Source: Shewanella denitrificans OS217 | GTDB taxonomy: Bacteria; Pseudomonadota; Gammaproteobacteria; Enterobacterales; Shewanellaceae | Length of the DNA: 64,000 bases | Direction: 5' to 3' | Assembly (NCBI RefSeq): GCF_000013765.1 | Contig: NC_007954.1 | Span: 62,001 to 126,000, forward strand | Shown here: in pieces, positions 8,244-15,900 of the stretch | Numbering within the stretch: the stretch's first letter is position 1 | How the letters are laid out: each line of letters begins with the position of its first letter | The notes under the pieces: generated by a model | What the model saw: only the letters and a program-made list of their open reading frames with translations | The model's database searches: none | What the model was told of the DNA's origin: nothing | Position numbers and translations under genes: made by a program

Positions 8244-8905
8244 TGGTAGGGGTTAAGTTACCTAATTGTTGGTCTGAACTTCAACGTATTGACCTTGAAA
8301 CTAAAGTCACAAAAAAAGTCATCGCTTGGTTATCTGAATGGCTTTTACAGTCTGCTGATGAAGTCAACTGGCACTGGAATAGCACGCTTTTTGCTTGTGC
8401 GAAGCAGAAAGTTCGTATGAATGAATTGCAATGGGTAGAACTTGCTCATTTTGCAATGACAGGAGAGTGCAGTCATGTGCAAGTAACGAAAAAGCTGAGC
8501 TTACTTGCAGAGCAGATGAAAAACGAGTTGCAGCAATTATGTGAAATACAGGCCGCAGACTCGGAACAGTGCGCAGCTGTATTAGAGATAAGACTGCATT
8601 CAAATCTTATTGTATGCATCCCAATACCAATACAGTGCATGCCTACTCAAGTGGTCGTTCCCACCGAACCAATATCGAGTGGACTCATTGAGAAAATGAT
8701 CGGTGACTGTCATTTATCTTTGCAATGTCACTTGGATAGTTTGCCTATGACTCTAGAGCAAATTTACTCACTTAAAACAGGTGACCGAGTGCGATTAAAG
8801 CATAGGTTTGACTCAGAGATCACATTATCTGATAAGTCATACCACACGAATATTAAAGGTTTTTTGGCTAGTTTCATGGGCCACAGATCTATTGTTATAA
8901 AATGA
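8243..8905 (+). CDS. FliM/SctQ-like C-ring protein, short
   Basis: A protein of 220 residues just upstream of fliN. The last 55 residues (MTLEQIYSLKTGDRVRL to the end, with SYHTNIKGFLASFMGHRSI) look like a SpoA domain, the dimerising C-ring module shared by FliM, FliN and SctQ. Normal FliM has about 330 residues, with an N-terminal E-I-D-A-L-L peptide that binds phospho-CheY and a CheC-like middle domain; I see neither here. The front 140 residues are unrecognised. In size and layout it is closer to a shortened FliM or an injectisome SctQ than to a switch protein. It is coupled to flgE by a one-base overlap. Confidence 0.62.
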   Translation: MVGVKLPNCWSELQRIDLETKVTKKVIAWLSEWLLQSADEVNWHWNSTLFACAKQKVRMNELQWVELAHFAMTGECSHVQVTKKLSLLAEQMKNELQQLCEIQAADSEQCAAVLEIRLHSNLIVCIPIPIQCMPTQVVVPTEPISSGLIEKMIGDCHLSLQCHLDSLPMTLEQIYSLKTGDRVRLKHRFDSEITLSDKSYHTNIKGFLASFMGHRSIVIK

Positions 8906-8913
8906 GGAATACA

Positions 8914-9225
8914 ATGTCAGAAGTAGCATCGTTCGAATTGACGGAAGTCGTTGATTTACCTAGGGGAAAGTCTGTAGAGACACCGTTGGATTTGGCTATA
9001 CTCGAGCAAACTAAAATTGAATTGAATGTCAATATTGGTGATGTATCAATGAGTATTTCTGAGCTTAAAGAATTAAAAGAAAATAGTATTGTTAAATTAG
9101 CTCAGAAAGTTGATTCAGAGTTTGAACTTAAATGGAAAGATGTTGTAATTGCAAAAGGAAGGTTAGTTGCGGTTGATGAATATCTAGCATTAGAGATTAC
9201 ACAGGTCACCTCAAATGAGCAGTGA
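8914..9225 (+). CDS. fliN: C-ring protein FliN
   Basis: A small SpoA-domain protein of 103 residues. Residues about 28-98 (LNVNIGDVSMSISELKELKE, SIVKLAQKVDSEFELKWKDV, VIAKGRLVAVDEYLALEIT) follow the FliN pattern in which G-x-V-A-x-G-E-x-V is the hallmark. FliN dimers form the base of the C-ring and anchor FliH. ATG 8914 is preferred because GAGGA at 8904-8908 lies just upstream; the frame also opens at ATG 8902, overlapping the end of the fliM-like gene. The 3' end overlaps fliO by 11 bases. Confidence 0.85.
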   Translation: MSEVASFELTEVVDLPRGKSVETPLDLAILEQTKIELNVNIGDVSMSISELKELKENSIVKLAQKVDSEFELKWKDVVIAKGRLVAVDEYLALEITQVTSNEQ

Positions 9226-9499
9226 GTTGGGACTGCGAGCCGAAGATCCTATTAATCCAGTCAGCTGGCTAATTATTGGATTTTTGTGCTTAGCCATGAT
9301 TATTATTTGGTTGTATGTTAAACGGAAAAATTTGGACCAGTCGAATTCATCGATTTCTCATCAACGTTTTCCTTTAGGTGGTCAATGTTATCTTATTTCA
9401 ATACAGTCTGACGGAAATACGTATAAATTATATGAAACACCTCGGGGGCTTGTTCAATTGGCTGTTGATTGTCAAAAAACTAAAAGTCAGGTGAGTTAA
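9215..9499 (+). CDS. fliO: Flagellar export protein FliO
   Basis: A protein of 94 residues with one membrane span near 17-37 (VSWLIIGFLCLAMIIIWLYV) and a basic cytoplasmic part containing RFPLGGQCYLISIQSDG, similar to the FliO pattern of L-G-x-x-x-x-L-x-x-V-x-V-G. FliO helps assemble the FliP ring of the export gate. Its position between fliN and fliP is canonical. The gene starts inside the end of fliN and its stop lies directly against the fliP start. Confidence 0.8.
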   Translation: MSSELGLRAEDPINPVSWLIIGFLCLAMIIIWLYVKRKNLDQSNSSISHQRFPLGGQCYLISIQSDGNTYKLYETPRGLVQLAVDCQKTKSQVS

Positions 9500-10189
9500 A
9501 TGGTAGCAACTCAAACATTAAATGAATGGCTGCCACACTTATTGGATAAACCTTGGTTAGATAGCTTGGCACCAGAACTAAGAATTGTTCTTGCTGTTAG
9601 TAGCTTGACATTGATTCCTGTTTTTGTCATCGCAATGACCGCCTTTACACGGATTATTATAGTGCTGTCATTAGTCAGGCAAGCATTAGGTTTACAGCAA
9701 ACTCCGCCAAACAGTGTCTTAATTGCTCTTAGTTTATTTTTAACTATTTTTGCTATGAGTGGCGTATTTGAACAGATTAATAATAAAGCACTGCTTCCTT
9801 ATGCTAACGGCTCCATTGAGTTAAGTGCTGCTGTGAGTAACGGCATTGAACCACTGAAGGGGTTTATGTTGTCGCAAACGGATGAGGTTCATTTCATTAG
9901 AGTATTGGATATGGCAAAAGTGCCAGTGCCACAATCTTCAGCGGATGTATCCTTGACGCACTTAGTCCCTGCGTTCATGTTATCGGAGCTAACATTAGCT
10001 TTTAAGATGGCATTCCTCATTTTTCTTCCTTTTTTGATGATAGATTTACTCGTCGCTAGCTGCTTGATGGCTCTGGGTATGATTATGGTCCCGCCGATTA
10101 CAGTATCATTACCATTGAAAATTATGGTTTTTGTGCTTATTGATGGCTGGTCATTAATCACTGGATCTTTAGTGCAAAGTTTTATGTGA
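9500..10189 (+). CDS. fliP: Flagellar export gate protein FliP
   Basis: Polytopic inner-membrane protein that forms the export channel with FliQ and FliR. Family landmarks are clear: TAFTRIIIVLSLVRQALGLQ near residues 47-66, TPPNSVLIALSLFLT next, LVPAFMLSELTLAFKMAFLI in the second half, and the closing LKIMVFVLIDGWSLITGSL. At 229 residues it is slightly shorter than typical FliP (about 245), mostly at the N-terminal signal-like segment. fliQ and fliR, which normally follow, are absent here; the next gene is an unrelated TPR-like gene. They may be encoded upstream of the window. Confidence 0.95.
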   Translation: MVATQTLNEWLPHLLDKPWLDSLAPELRIVLAVSSLTLIPVFVIAMTAFTRIIIVLSLVRQALGLQQTPPNSVLIALSLFLTIFAMSGVFEQINNKALLPYANGSIELSAAVSNGIEPLKGFMLSQTDEVHFIRVLDMAKVPVPQSSADVSLTHLVPAFMLSELTLAFKMAFLIFLPFLMIDLLVASCLMALGMIMVPPITVSLPLKIMVFVLIDGWSLITGSLVQSFM

Positions 10190-10202
10190 GAGAAATAATT
10201 AA

Positions 10203-10757
10203 ATGAACACTGAATTAATTAGCTTGATGGATGAGATTTCTTCATTACCACCGGCGCAAGTATTAGAAAAGCTTAAAAATGCCTCTTCAACAGTTAAATT
10301 AGATCCAGACTGGCTTTTTTTAGTCGCATGTTATCAAGTCGATAACCAAGAGTTGTCGGAGGCTAAGAAGAGCTTTTTTAGCCTCTTAGATAGTAATCCA
10401 GATAATGAAGTAGCACGTTTACAGCTTGCTTGTGTTCATTTGTCTTTAGGAGAGTTTAAGCATATTTTATATTTATTGTGCCCATATTTAGTATGGCAAA
10501 TAGCGCCTACTTGCATATCTTCAATTGCCCATGCGCTTATAAATTTTGTTCAGAATGATAAGAAAAAAATGAATAGTTATCTTAATGAGGCGAAAGCATT
10601 CGAAGAAGCTTCAGAGCTTAAATCTATTATTGATGTGTTAAGTCGTTTTTTTGTCGATGCGGCAGCCAGTATGGGAACCGTGGCTGATAACGAAGAGGAG
10701 TTAAAGCATGATACAAGGAGTCATTTATTAAGTAACCTCTATAGTAAGAAATACTAA
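10203..10757 (+). CDS. TPR-like helical protein ending the flagellar operon
   Basis: A protein of 184 residues that I cannot assign to a known flagellar component. The middle (residues 45-85, with LSEAKKSFFSLLDSNPDNEV and ARLQLACVHLSLGEFKHIL) has the spacing of two tetratricopeptide repeats. It lies 13 bases after fliP on the same strand and with the same AT-rich composition, so it is probably co-transcribed. Type III systems often use TPR proteins as translocator chaperones or pilotins, which makes a chaperone or assembly role possible, but that is inference. It is the last gene before a hairpin and a change of strand. Confidence 0.6.
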   Translation: MNTELISLMDEISSLPPAQVLEKLKNASSTVKLDPDWLFLVACYQVDNQELSEAKKSFFSLLDSNPDNEVARLQLACVHLSLGEFKHILYLLCPYLVWQIAPTCISSIAHALINFVQNDKKKMNSYLNEAKAFEEASELKSIIDVLSRFFVDAAASMGTVADNEEELKHDTRSHLLSNLYSKKY

Positions 10758-10788
10758 AGCCACCATAATATCTATTGATGGTGACTTT
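10756..10788 (+). terminator. Hairpin at the end of the flagellar operon
   Basis: An 11-base arm (AAAGCCACCAT) and its near-perfect partner (ATGGTGACTTT) enclose an 11-base loop directly after the stop codon. No long T-run follows, so it may act as a weak terminator or an mRNA 3' stabiliser. Confidence 0.55.
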
Positions 10789-10831
10789 AGAGGAAGGGAT
10801 TAAGCATTTATATCAGCGTTGTTATCTTCGA

Positions 10832-11098
10832 CTATAAGTGCTTAAACTGCTGTTTTAGCTCGTAGCTGTCTTCTGTGACTAGCCTTTCCAACACTTCGAT
10901 ACGTGCCTTTAGTGCCTGATTTTGTGCCATTAGCTCGGTTTTTAACTGGCTATCGACACTAGTCGTATTCAAATGGCTTTGGCCATCACAGGCTGGTTGC
11001 CGCCTCTTGGCACGCAGGTATTGCTTATACATTTCCGATGCCATCACGCTAACACCTATCACCACGACTAAAGTCAGTTTAAAGAGATCATTTTCCAT
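10832..11098 (-). CDS. Small membrane-anchored coiled-coil protein, PspB-like
   Basis: An 88-residue protein with one N-terminal membrane span (residues 5-21) and a C-terminal helix, LKARIEVLERLVTEDSYELK, whose pattern recalls the end of phage-shock protein B (R-I-x-x-L-E-x-I-L-D-x-x-x-P-x-W). No pspA or pspC is nearby, so a Psp role is uncertain. The ribosome site AAGGAG lies a few bases before ATG. It follows the ABC exporter genes on the same strand after a 37-base gap and may be part of that transcript. Confidence 0.6.
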   Translation of the reverse strand: MENDLFKLTLVVVIGVSVMASEMYKQYLRAKRRQPACDGQSHLNTTSVDSQLKTELMAQNQALKARIEVLERLVTEDSYELKQQFKHL

Positions 11099-11135
11099 TT
11101 GTAGCTCCTTGTTTAACTCTGTTGATTAACGCTGA

Positions 11136-12272
11136 TTAAAGACCAAAGACGACTTTTTCACTCTTCAGGGACTTTTCTAATCCCCAAATTAATCCCAACG
11201 AAATGGCTAAGGTAGTGAAGGATGACACGGCCAATTGCAGTAATGACATATCACGGCCCTTAATAAAGTCCATTAAGGCTTGCTGTTGGCCTGAGACTGG
11301 CAGCCACTCCAATACATCCGGCGCTATGTTGTAACTGGCAGCCATAGAAAGTGCCAAGGGCACAAATAACACTATGGTTAAATAGGATTGGGCTTCTTTG
11401 AAGCTTTTTGCCATAAAAGACACAAACAACTGCAGGCTTGCCGCCATGATGGCCAGCGGAATACCAATGACAAACATGAGTGCCATAAAGCTATTGCTGA
11501 TGTTGACGCTAAAACCTAGCTCTTGCCAAGGCACGAAGGGGTAAGCGATTTTTGATACCAGCAAGATAAGCGCAAGGCCAAGCAGTGCGAAGCAAGTGAC
11601 GGCAATCACTTTTCCCATCACCAACTGTCTGGTGGTAATAGGGTGGCTGAGCAACAACGCCAGCGAGTTACGCTCGCGTTCCCCAGCGCTGGTGTCGATA
11701 GCCAAATTCATCCCAGATATAAATACCGAATAAATCATGGTGAAAATCGCGATGCCTAAGATAACGCCGCCTTTTGAATCAGCAGTGGCCTGATCTTCTA
11801 CTTTGATTTTTAAGGGCCGCATCACTTGTGGGCTTATGCCGCGGGCAATAAGGCGCAGGCTACCCATCTCACCGCTATAGGCTTGCAGCTTGGTCTCGAC
11901 CCGGCGAATGGAGTTTTGCAGTTTCTCATTGGATTTATCGGCAATCAGGGTCACCACAGCGGGCTGCGCCTTAGCCATTTTCTCGGCGTAATCATCACTG
12001 ATAATCAGGCTTATGGCTTTGACATCATCGCCATCACTGTGACTAATGCCGGCTTGCTCTAAATAGCGCACGAGATCGGGGGCGTTTTGGGGCTGCTCTA
12101 TCTTAATCGCCAAGGTATCTGGGCTTGAGAGCTGAGTGATCAGCACCATAAACAAGCCGCACATTATGATAGGCGTGCCGATTGCGTAGTAGAGGCCTGC
12201 CATCACAGAGCGTTTATCTCGGCCGGCATCGATAAGTTCTTTACGAACCATAGAAAGTATTAAGTTTTTCAT
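11136..12272 (-). CDS. ABC-2 type transporter permease (NatB-like)
   Basis: A membrane protein of 378 residues: one span near 25-45, a long extracytoplasmic region (about 50-170) that includes KSNEKLQNSIRRVETKLQAY, then five hydrophobic segments from about 175 to 370. The layout and the motif AGERERNSLALLLSHPITTR before the third span are typical of ABC-2 permeases of the NatB/YhaP kind. It pairs with the ATPase encoded just upstream, which it overlaps by one base. The substrate is unknown; NatAB-type pumps export sodium, but nothing in the sequence proves this. Confidence 0.85.
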   Translation of the reverse strand: MKNLILSMVRKELIDAGRDKRSVMAGLYYAIGTPIIMCGLFMVLITQLSSPDTLAIKIEQPQNAPDLVRYLEQAGISHSDGDDVKAISLIISDDYAEKMAKAQPAVVTLIADKSNEKLQNSIRRVETKLQAYSGEMGSLRLIARGISPQVMRPLKIKVEDQATADSKGGVILGIAIFTMIYSVFISGMNLAIDTSAGERERNSLALLLSHPITTRQLVMGKVIAVTCFALLGLALILLVSKIAYPFVPWQELGFSVNISNSFMALMFVIGIPLAIMAASLQLFVSFMAKSFKEAQSYLTIVLFVPLALSMAASYNIAPDVLEWLPVSGQQQALMDFIKGRDMSLLQLAVSSFTTLAISLGLIWGLEKSLKSEKVVFGL

Positions 12273-13006
12273 TATGCAGCTATTCCTTCATCCGTACCGA
12301 TAAGCGCAATAAAGGCATCTTCGAGGGAGTCCTTACCGGTTTGCTGACAGAGCTCGTCCGGACTGCCCACAGCGACCACTTTTCCTTGGGCCATGACGAT
12401 AACCTTGTCGCACAGTGCGGCGACTTCTTGCATCACATGGCTTGAAAACAGCACGCAATGGCCCTGGTTTTTCAGCTCAACTAAAATGTCTCGCAATAGC
12501 CGGGTACTCATCACATCTAGGCCGCGGGTGGGTTCGTCTAAGATGATATTTTTAGGTTGGTGCACTATGGCCTGGGCCAGTGCTGTCTTCATTTTTTGTC
12601 CTTGGGAGAAGCCTTTACAGCGTCTATCGGCAATATCCTCAAGCTTAAGCTGGGCTATCACCTTGCTGGTGGCTGCTTTGGCTTGTGGGCGGCTCATACC
12701 ACTCAGTTCGGCAAAATAACTGATGTATTCTCTTGGGCTTAGGCGCTCATAAAGACCAAAAGGATCGGGAAATAAGCCCAGTTGTTGCTTGGCGGCAATG
12801 GGGTTTTTGGCGACATCTATGCCTTCTATTTCACAAAAGCCTTCATCGGGTTTAAGTAAACCGAATAGGGTACGAAGACAGGTGGTTTTACCTGCACCAT
12901 TGGGGCCGAGTAGGCCGGTGATTTGCCCATTTTCGGCGCTAAAGCTCAGTTGCTCTAAGGCTTGTACTGTACCGATTTTTTTAGATAAATTATTGACGCT
13001 AATCAT
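12272..13006 (-). CDS. ABC transporter ATP-binding protein (NatA-like)
   Basis: A nucleotide-binding subunit of 244 residues. Walker A is GPNGAGKT near residue 35, the signature is GFSQGQKMKTALAQA, Walker B is NIILDEPTRGLDV, and the switch histidine lies in FSSHVMQEV. The FSQGQ signature and EPTRGLDV sequence are characteristic of the NatA subgroup. It is coupled to the downstream permease by a one-base overlap and is two bases after the hydrolase gene, so all three form one operon. Confidence 0.92.
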   Translation of the reverse strand: MISVNNLSKKIGTVQALEQLSFSAENGQITGLLGPNGAGKTTCLRTLFGLLKPDEGFCEIEGIDVAKNPIAAKQQLGLFPDPFGLYERLSPREYISYFAELSGMSRPQAKAATSKVIAQLKLEDIADRRCKGFSQGQKMKTALAQAIVHQPKNIILDEPTRGLDVMSTRLLRDILVELKNQGHCVLFSSHVMQEVAALCDKVIVMAQGKVVAVGSPDELCQQTGKDSLEDAFIALIGTDEGIAA

Positions 13007-13008
13007 GA

Positions 13009-14574
13009 TTATTCCTCGTCCTTGCTGGTGTCTGTGGCGCTGGAAACTTGAGTCACAGGTTCAACTGTGTTTGCGTTGAGATAAAAACTGCGGCGCACAT
13101 CTTTATTCAAGCATTCACCATTAATTTCCTTGACTGAGCCTGTGCTGACCAGCTTGGCGATTAAGTCATTAGCGCAAGATTGATAGGCAACCCCATGAGT
13201 GGCATAGGGGGCAACAAAGTGCTGACTATTGGACAGTTTCTCTTGGGCCAAGGTGCCCCAACTAGGTGGAGTCGCAGGATCTAACTCGCCGGATAACAAC
13301 AAGGTAGGAATATCGCTGTCTATGGCTTGGCTAAAATCCTCTGGCTCTGTTGGCATTTGCCATACTGAGCAGCCTGCCTCTAAACCTTCTAGCATGGTGC
13401 GACTGGAATAAGAGTCTTTAGCGCTTTGACGCATTGTTTCTGTGACTCTGTGGAGGTCTTCACCGCAGACGACAGATGAGTGCATGCCCAGTGCTATGCC
13501 TGTACTGTCGGCAGTTAAGCCATAAAGGCCGAGTAGCGGTTGATAATTACCTATGGCACCTTGGTGTATTGTGTGAGGTAGCAGGGCGCGCAGACTGGGG
13601 GTATACATGGCCATGCGCAGGCTGTTTAAGTATTTGCTCCGTGTCAGCCTAAAGCTGATGACTTCATTGGTCAGTGGATCGCGGCTCTGCTCAATAATGG
13701 CGCCTTGGGCTAATTTGGCATCAAGACGTGCAAAATCATCCGTTAAGTTGGGAAACGCCTGTTGGCAACTCAGGGTAGCGTCGCACTCTGTGAGTAATAA
13801 ACTCTGCGCCCTTTCAATGGCATCACCTATGGCGAGCACGCTTTGCTGCATGGGCACAACACCATCTAAGGTTACCGTAAGCAGCGGCTCGGGGAAATGG
13901 CGCATATACAGCTGGGCCATGCGACTGCCATAGGAAATTCCGTAGAGGTGTAATTTATCGTAGCCCAAATGCCGACGCACGGCTTCAAAGTCATTGAGCG
14001 CATTAACACTGCCGTATTGGGTGACATCTGTACCGTCAGCCGTGATCTTGTCTAGGCAATCTTTTGTTTCTGCGCTGAAATCTACTTGCTCATCATCGAA
14101 GGCAAAAATATCACCGATATTTTCACAGTTAAGTGGGTTAGATTGACCTGTACCGCGCTGATCGATAAGTAAAATGTCTCTATTTTGCCTGACCTTAGTG
14201 AGCATGCGATTAAAGCCTGCTGCATGCTCAATTGCCGATTGCCCCGGTCCGCCAGCAATGGCCAGCAAGGCTTGTTTTTCGTGGCCATTCTTGATTGCAG
14301 GCAGGATGGCGTAGTGTATGGCAATTTTTCGGCCTTCAGGCTTGTTAGGGTTTTCAGGCACTTGGATAGCGCCGCAGCGCAAGTTTTCATCTAAGTCGTC
14401 AAGATAACAGCTGTGAGTTTCACCCAGCTTTATGTCTGGTGCATTTGCCTTGGGCGCGGCCAGTGCCGCCACAGTGAGCACCGCTAACACAGTCAATGCC
14501 GTGACTATTGCAGGCACACTGCTGTGGAGCATATTAACTAGCCCCTGAGCCGGCGCTAGGTTCCTTATTGCCAT
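13009..14574 (-). CDS. Secreted alpha/beta hydrolase with TAP-like C-terminus
   Basis: A protein of 521 residues with an N-terminal signal-type hydrophobic segment (about 18-40, ending in AALAAP). The hydrolase fold shows the oxyanion stretch GGPGQSA, LIDQRGTGQSNPL, the nucleophile elbow GISYGS, the acid in LLLSGELDPATPP and the histidine in YATHGVAYQSC. This order matches prolyl-aminopeptidase-like and Streptomyces tripeptidyl-peptidase-like enzymes, so a periplasmic exopeptidase is likely. ATG 14574 is chosen because AAGGA lies seven bases upstream; the frame is open further to 14604. It heads the operon with the NatAB-type exporter. Confidence 0.85.
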   Translation of the reverse strand: MAIRNLAPAQGLVNMLHSSVPAIVTALTVLAVLTVAALAAPKANAPDIKLGETHSCYLDDLDENLRCGAIQVPENPNKPEGRKIAIHYAILPAIKNGHEKQALLAIAGGPGQSAIEHAAGFNRMLTKVRQNRDILLIDQRGTGQSNPLNCENIGDIFAFDDEQVDFSAETKDCLDKITADGTDVTQYGSVNALNDFEAVRRHLGYDKLHLYGISYGSRMAQLYMRHFPEPLLTVTLDGVVPMQQSVLAIGDAIERAQSLLLTECDATLSCQQAFPNLTDDFARLDAKLAQGAIIEQSRDPLTNEVISFRLTRSKYLNSLRMAMYTPSLRALLPHTIHQGAIGNYQPLLGLYGLTADSTGIALGMHSSVVCGEDLHRVTETMRQSAKDSYSSRTMLEGLEAGCSVWQMPTEPEDFSQAIDSDIPTLLLSGELDPATPPSWGTLAQEKLSNSQHFVAPYATHGVAYQSCANDLIAKLVSTGSVKEINGECLNKDVRRSFYLNANTVEPVTQVSSATDTSKDEE

Positions 14575-14661
14575 GGTATTTTCCTTTTTGCATTTTAGGT
14601 TCATTGTGTTAATGTTAACCGTATCGGTGTATCAATGAATTAATACAGTGTATAGAGGCTA
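14575..14661. promoter_or_regulatory. Divergent promoter region, exporter operons
   Basis: An 87-base gap separates two divergent operons. It is AT-rich and holds an imperfect dyad around TGTATCAATGAATTAATACA (14630-14649). A YtrA-type GntR regulator is the first gene to the right, so autoregulation from this site is plausible. No binding site was verified. Confidence 0.4.
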
Positions 14662-15051
14662 ATGTTAGAACTGATTAATGTCAACCCCAATAGTGGCGAA
14701 CCTATTTATCGCCAATTACACGAGCAAATCGTGCGCTTGATTGTGGGCGGACAACTGCAGGCCGAAGCGGTGCTGCCGTCAGTGAGGCAAATTGCCGAAG
14801 CATTGGCGGTGAATCCCATGACAGTTTCACGGGCCATCCAAGGTTTAGTGGAACAGGGTTGGCTGGAGCGACGCCGAGGCCAGGCGACTCGGGTCGCCAT
14901 TCGAACTCAAGACGACAGCAATGCAACCCATGATTTACTGGCCCCGCAATGTCAGAATTTAATTGATCAGGCGACTCAACTTGGGCTCAGTTTAGAAGAT
15001 GTACAGGCCTTATTGGCAGCACATTGGCATCAGCCAGACGACAGGACCTAG
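14662..15051 (+). CDS. GntR-family regulator, YtrA type
   Basis: A short GntR protein of 129 residues: the winged helix-turn-helix occupies residues 10-78 (PIYRQLHEQIVRLIVGGQL, LPSVRQIAEALAVNPMTVSR, GWLERRRGQATRV) and only a small helical tail follows. There is no large effector domain, which is diagnostic of the YtrA subfamily. Such regulators normally control the ABC exporter genes beside them; here the ATPase follows after six bases and the permease after that. Confidence 0.9.
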   Translation: MLELINVNPNSGEPIYRQLHEQIVRLIVGGQLQAEAVLPSVRQIAEALAVNPMTVSRAIQGLVEQGWLERRRGQATRVAIRTQDDSNATHDLLAPQCQNLIDQATQLGLSLEDVQALLAAHWHQPDDRT

Positions 15052-15057
15052 ATAATA

Positions 15058-15900
15058 ATGACGCAAGAACAACCCATTTTATCCATTAAAGGATTACTTA
15101 AGTCTTTCGATGGTAAGTCAGTGCTCAATAATCTAACCATGGACTTGTATCCAGGCATGGTGGTGGGATTGCTGGGCCTTAACGGCGCTGGAAAAACCAC
15201 CTTGATGCATTGTGCGCTGGGGATATTAGCCATGGACGCAGGTGAAGCGCATATTTTAGCTGATAATGCCGCTAACTTGAGTCTGCAAACTAAGGCTCAG
15301 ATAGGTTTTGTGCCGCAGCAGCCGTTCGGTTATGAAGGTTTTACGGTCGGGGCTGCCTTGGCATTGCATCGAAGCTTTTACCCCAGTTGGGATCTTGAGT
15401 TAGAGCAAGATTGGCTTAAGCGATTTAATTTAACCTCCAAGTTACAAGTACAGCGCTTGTCTGTGGGGCAGAGACAATCCTTGGCATTGATAATGGCAAT
15501 GGCCTATCGCCCTAAGTTGCTACTGCTGGATGAACCGGTTGCTAGTCTTGATCCCATCGCCAGACGTAAATTTATGGCCGACTTATTCGATTTAGCCTTA
15601 GAGTCTGGTTCTGCAGTGCTGTTTTCTTCTCATATCACCTCAGATCTGGAGCGGGTCGCCAGCCACTTAGCCCTTATAAAAGAGGGTGAATTATTGCTAT
15701 TTAAAGAGATTGATAGCCTAAGAGAAGAAGTGAAATCCCTTAGTTTGGCAGAAAATACCCCGCTGCCTGCGAGCCTTAGGGTATTGCAGCGCCAAGGCAA
15801 TGCTGTGCTGGTGGATAACTATCAAGGGCAAGTTATCGAAGGGGTTAAGGCGGTTACGAGCCTTAATCTAGAGCAGCTTTTCGTGGCGCTGCATTCATGA
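15058..15900 (+). CDS. ABC transporter ATP-binding protein (YtrB-like)
   Basis: A nucleotide-binding protein of 280 residues with Walker A GLNGAGKT near residue 40, signature RLSVGQRQSLAL, Walker B LLLLDEPVASLDP and the switch histidine in FSSHITSDLERV. The C-terminal 70 residues are a regulatory tail. It lies in an operon with the YtrA-type regulator and overlaps the membrane gene downstream by four bases (ATGA), so these three form one export unit of unknown substrate. Confidence 0.9.
   Translation: MTQEQPILSIKGLLKSFDGKSVLNNLTMDLYPGMVVGLLGLNGAGKTTLMHCALGILAMDAGEAHILADNAANLSLQTKAQIGFVPQQPFGYEGFTVGAALALHRSFYPSWDLELEQDWLKRFNLTSKLQVQRLSVGQRQSLALIMAMAYRPKLLLLDEPVASLDPIARRKFMADLFDLALESGSAVLFSSHITSDLERVASHLALIKEGELLLFKEIDSLREEVKSLSLAENTPLPASLRVLQRQGNAVLVDNYQGQVIEGVKAVTSLNLEQLFVALHS

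Noticed and set aside
1..10757. Cluster as an injectisome of the Ysc/Inv type
   Set aside because: Rod, hook and P-ring genes of flagellar type are present and no secretin, needle or translocator gene is seen in the window.
12393..12742. Plus-strand frames of 61 and 108 residues inside the NatA-like gene
   Set aside because: They are antisense shadows of a well-conserved ATPase gene.
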